Below are positions 63,356 through 64,000 of a stretch of DNA of 64,000 nt, one piece after another. The first letter of the stretch is position 1. Every line of letters begins with the position of its first letter. Location: positions 124,001-188,000 of the forward strand of contig NZ_RJVB01000010.1 of NCBI RefSeq assembly GCF_003751505.1, written 5' to 3'. Source of the DNA: Erwinia sp. JUb26 (lineage in GTDB: Bacteria > Pseudomonadota > Gammaproteobacteria > Enterobacterales > Enterobacteriaceae). A program made the translations under genes and the position numbers. Under the pieces are notes generated by a model, which made no database searches, had not been told where the DNA came from, and was given only the letters and a program-made list of their open reading frames with translations.

Positions 63356-64000
63356 ATGCCTTTTACACTTGGTCAACGCTGGATAAGCGATACGGAAAGC
63401 GAACTGGGATTAGGAACTGTGGTTGCCGTTGATACCCGAATGGTGACGCTGTTATTCCCCGCAACGGGCGAAAATCGCCTTTATGCCAGAAATGATTCGC
63501 CTATCACTCGCGTCGTATTTAATCCGGGCGATACCATTACCAGCCACGAGGGCTGGCAGCTGGAAGTTGACGAAGTGCAAACCAATAACGGCGTGGTGAG
63601 TTATTTCGGTACCCGCCTCGACACCGGTGAAACAAACGTACGCCTGAGCGAAGTGATGCTGGACAGCAAGCTGGTGTTTGGCAAGCCGCAGGATCGCCTG
63701 TTCGCCGGGCAGCTTGACCGCATGGACCGCTTTGCGCTGCGCTTCCGCGCGCGCAAATACCAGAGCGAGCAATACCGCCTGGCGACCAGCGGCCTGCGCG
63801 GGATGCGCACCAGCCTGATCCCACACCAGCTGCATATTGCCCACGATGTGGGTCGCCGCCATGCGCCGCGCGTGCTGCTGGCGGATGAGGTGGGGTTAGG
63901 GAAAACCATCGAAGCCGGTATGATCATCCACCAGCAGCTGCTGGCAGGCCGCGCCGAACGCATCCTGATCGTGGTGCCGGAAACCCTACAGCATCAGTGG
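63356..64000 (+). CDS. rapA: RNA polymerase-associated ATPase RapA (HepA), N-terminal part (cut by window edge)
   Basis: First 215 codons of a Swi2/Snf2 ATPase that binds RNA polymerase and helps recycle it after termination. It begins [20 protein letters not shown] with the two Tudor-like N-terminal subdomains. The helicase starts with [20 protein letters not shown], and Walker A is [20 protein letters not shown] (about 179-198); it runs out at [10 protein letters not shown]. The full protein is about 968 residues in E. coli. It follows polB, the E. coli order. Confidence 0.97.
   Translation, partial: MPFTLGQRWISDTESELGLGTVVAVDTRMVTLLFPATGENRLYARNDSPITRVVFNPGDTITSHEGWQLEVDEVQTNNGVVSYFGTRLDTGETNVRLSEVMLDSKLVFGKPQDRLFAGQLDRMDRFALRFRARKYQSEQYRLATSGLRGMRTSLIPHQLHIAHDVGRRHAPRVLLADEVGLGKTIEAGMIIHQQLLAGRAERILIVVPETLQHQW

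Overview
The window reads as chromosome of a gammaproteobacterium of the order Enterobacterales. It carries the E. coli-like backbone aceE-pdhR-aroP-ampED-nadC-ppdD-hofBC-guaC-coaE-zapD-yacG-mutT-secAM-lpxC-dcw cluster-cra-ilvHI-leuLABCD-setA-sgrSR-thiBPQ-yabI-polB-rapA in conserved order, with protein sequences very close to the E. coli ones. The accessory content (fasciclin/ECF sigma operon, extra aroP, no leuO between leuL and ilvI) makes an Erwiniaceae-type genome (Erwinia/Pantoea relatives) my best guess. The genus is an inference, not proven by the sequence.

Region by region. (1) 1-6003: start of aceE, its regulator pdhR with a perfect PdhR operator, then two paralogous aromatic amino acid permeases separated by 1.3 kb of non-coding DNA full of decayed repeats. 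(2) 6036-12853: ampE, ampD and nadC. The usually adjacent ampD and nadC are split by about 4.4 kb holding two small accessory modules: a secreted fasciclin protein with an ECF sigma and its anti-sigma factor, and a LysR regulator divergent from a three-gene operon (carboxymuconolactone-decarboxylase-like, tautomerase, DUF4865). (3) 13106-19503: the type IV pilus genes ppdD-hofB-hofC, then guaC, coaE, zapD, yacG and mutT. (4) 19504-21486: a second insertion, between mutT and secA, with a membrane-anchored winged-helix regulator and a prepilin peptidase. The latter is the enzyme needed to mature the PpdD pilin encoded 7 kb away. (5) 21550-43323: secA with its arrest-peptide regulator secM, a DUF721 gene, lpxC, and the complete division and cell wall (dcw) cluster from ftsZ back to mraZ. 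All dcw genes lie on the minus strand with tiny overlaps, behind a recognisable Pmra promoter and MraZ boxes. (6) 43758-52800: cra, ilvIH and, divergently, the leucine operon with its leader peptide and attenuator. (7) 52801-64000: a repeat-rich gap, the sugar-phosphate stress locus setA-sgrS-sgrR, the TPP riboswitch-controlled thiamine ABC transporter thiBPQ, yabI, polB with a LexA-like box, and the 5' part of rapA.

Most of the window is ordinary core genome. The points worth a second look are the two insertions in otherwise conserved backbone, the repeat cluster between the aroP copies (including a pair of MITE-like elements), the repeats after leuD, a short SgrS without a visible SgrT, the variant SecM arrest motif, and the absence of leuO. 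I found no rRNA, tRNA, CRISPR array, transposase or phage gene. I did not find a clearly new multi-gene system; the fasciclin/sigma/anti-sigma operon and the pilus peptidase/regulator insertion are the best candidates for follow-up.
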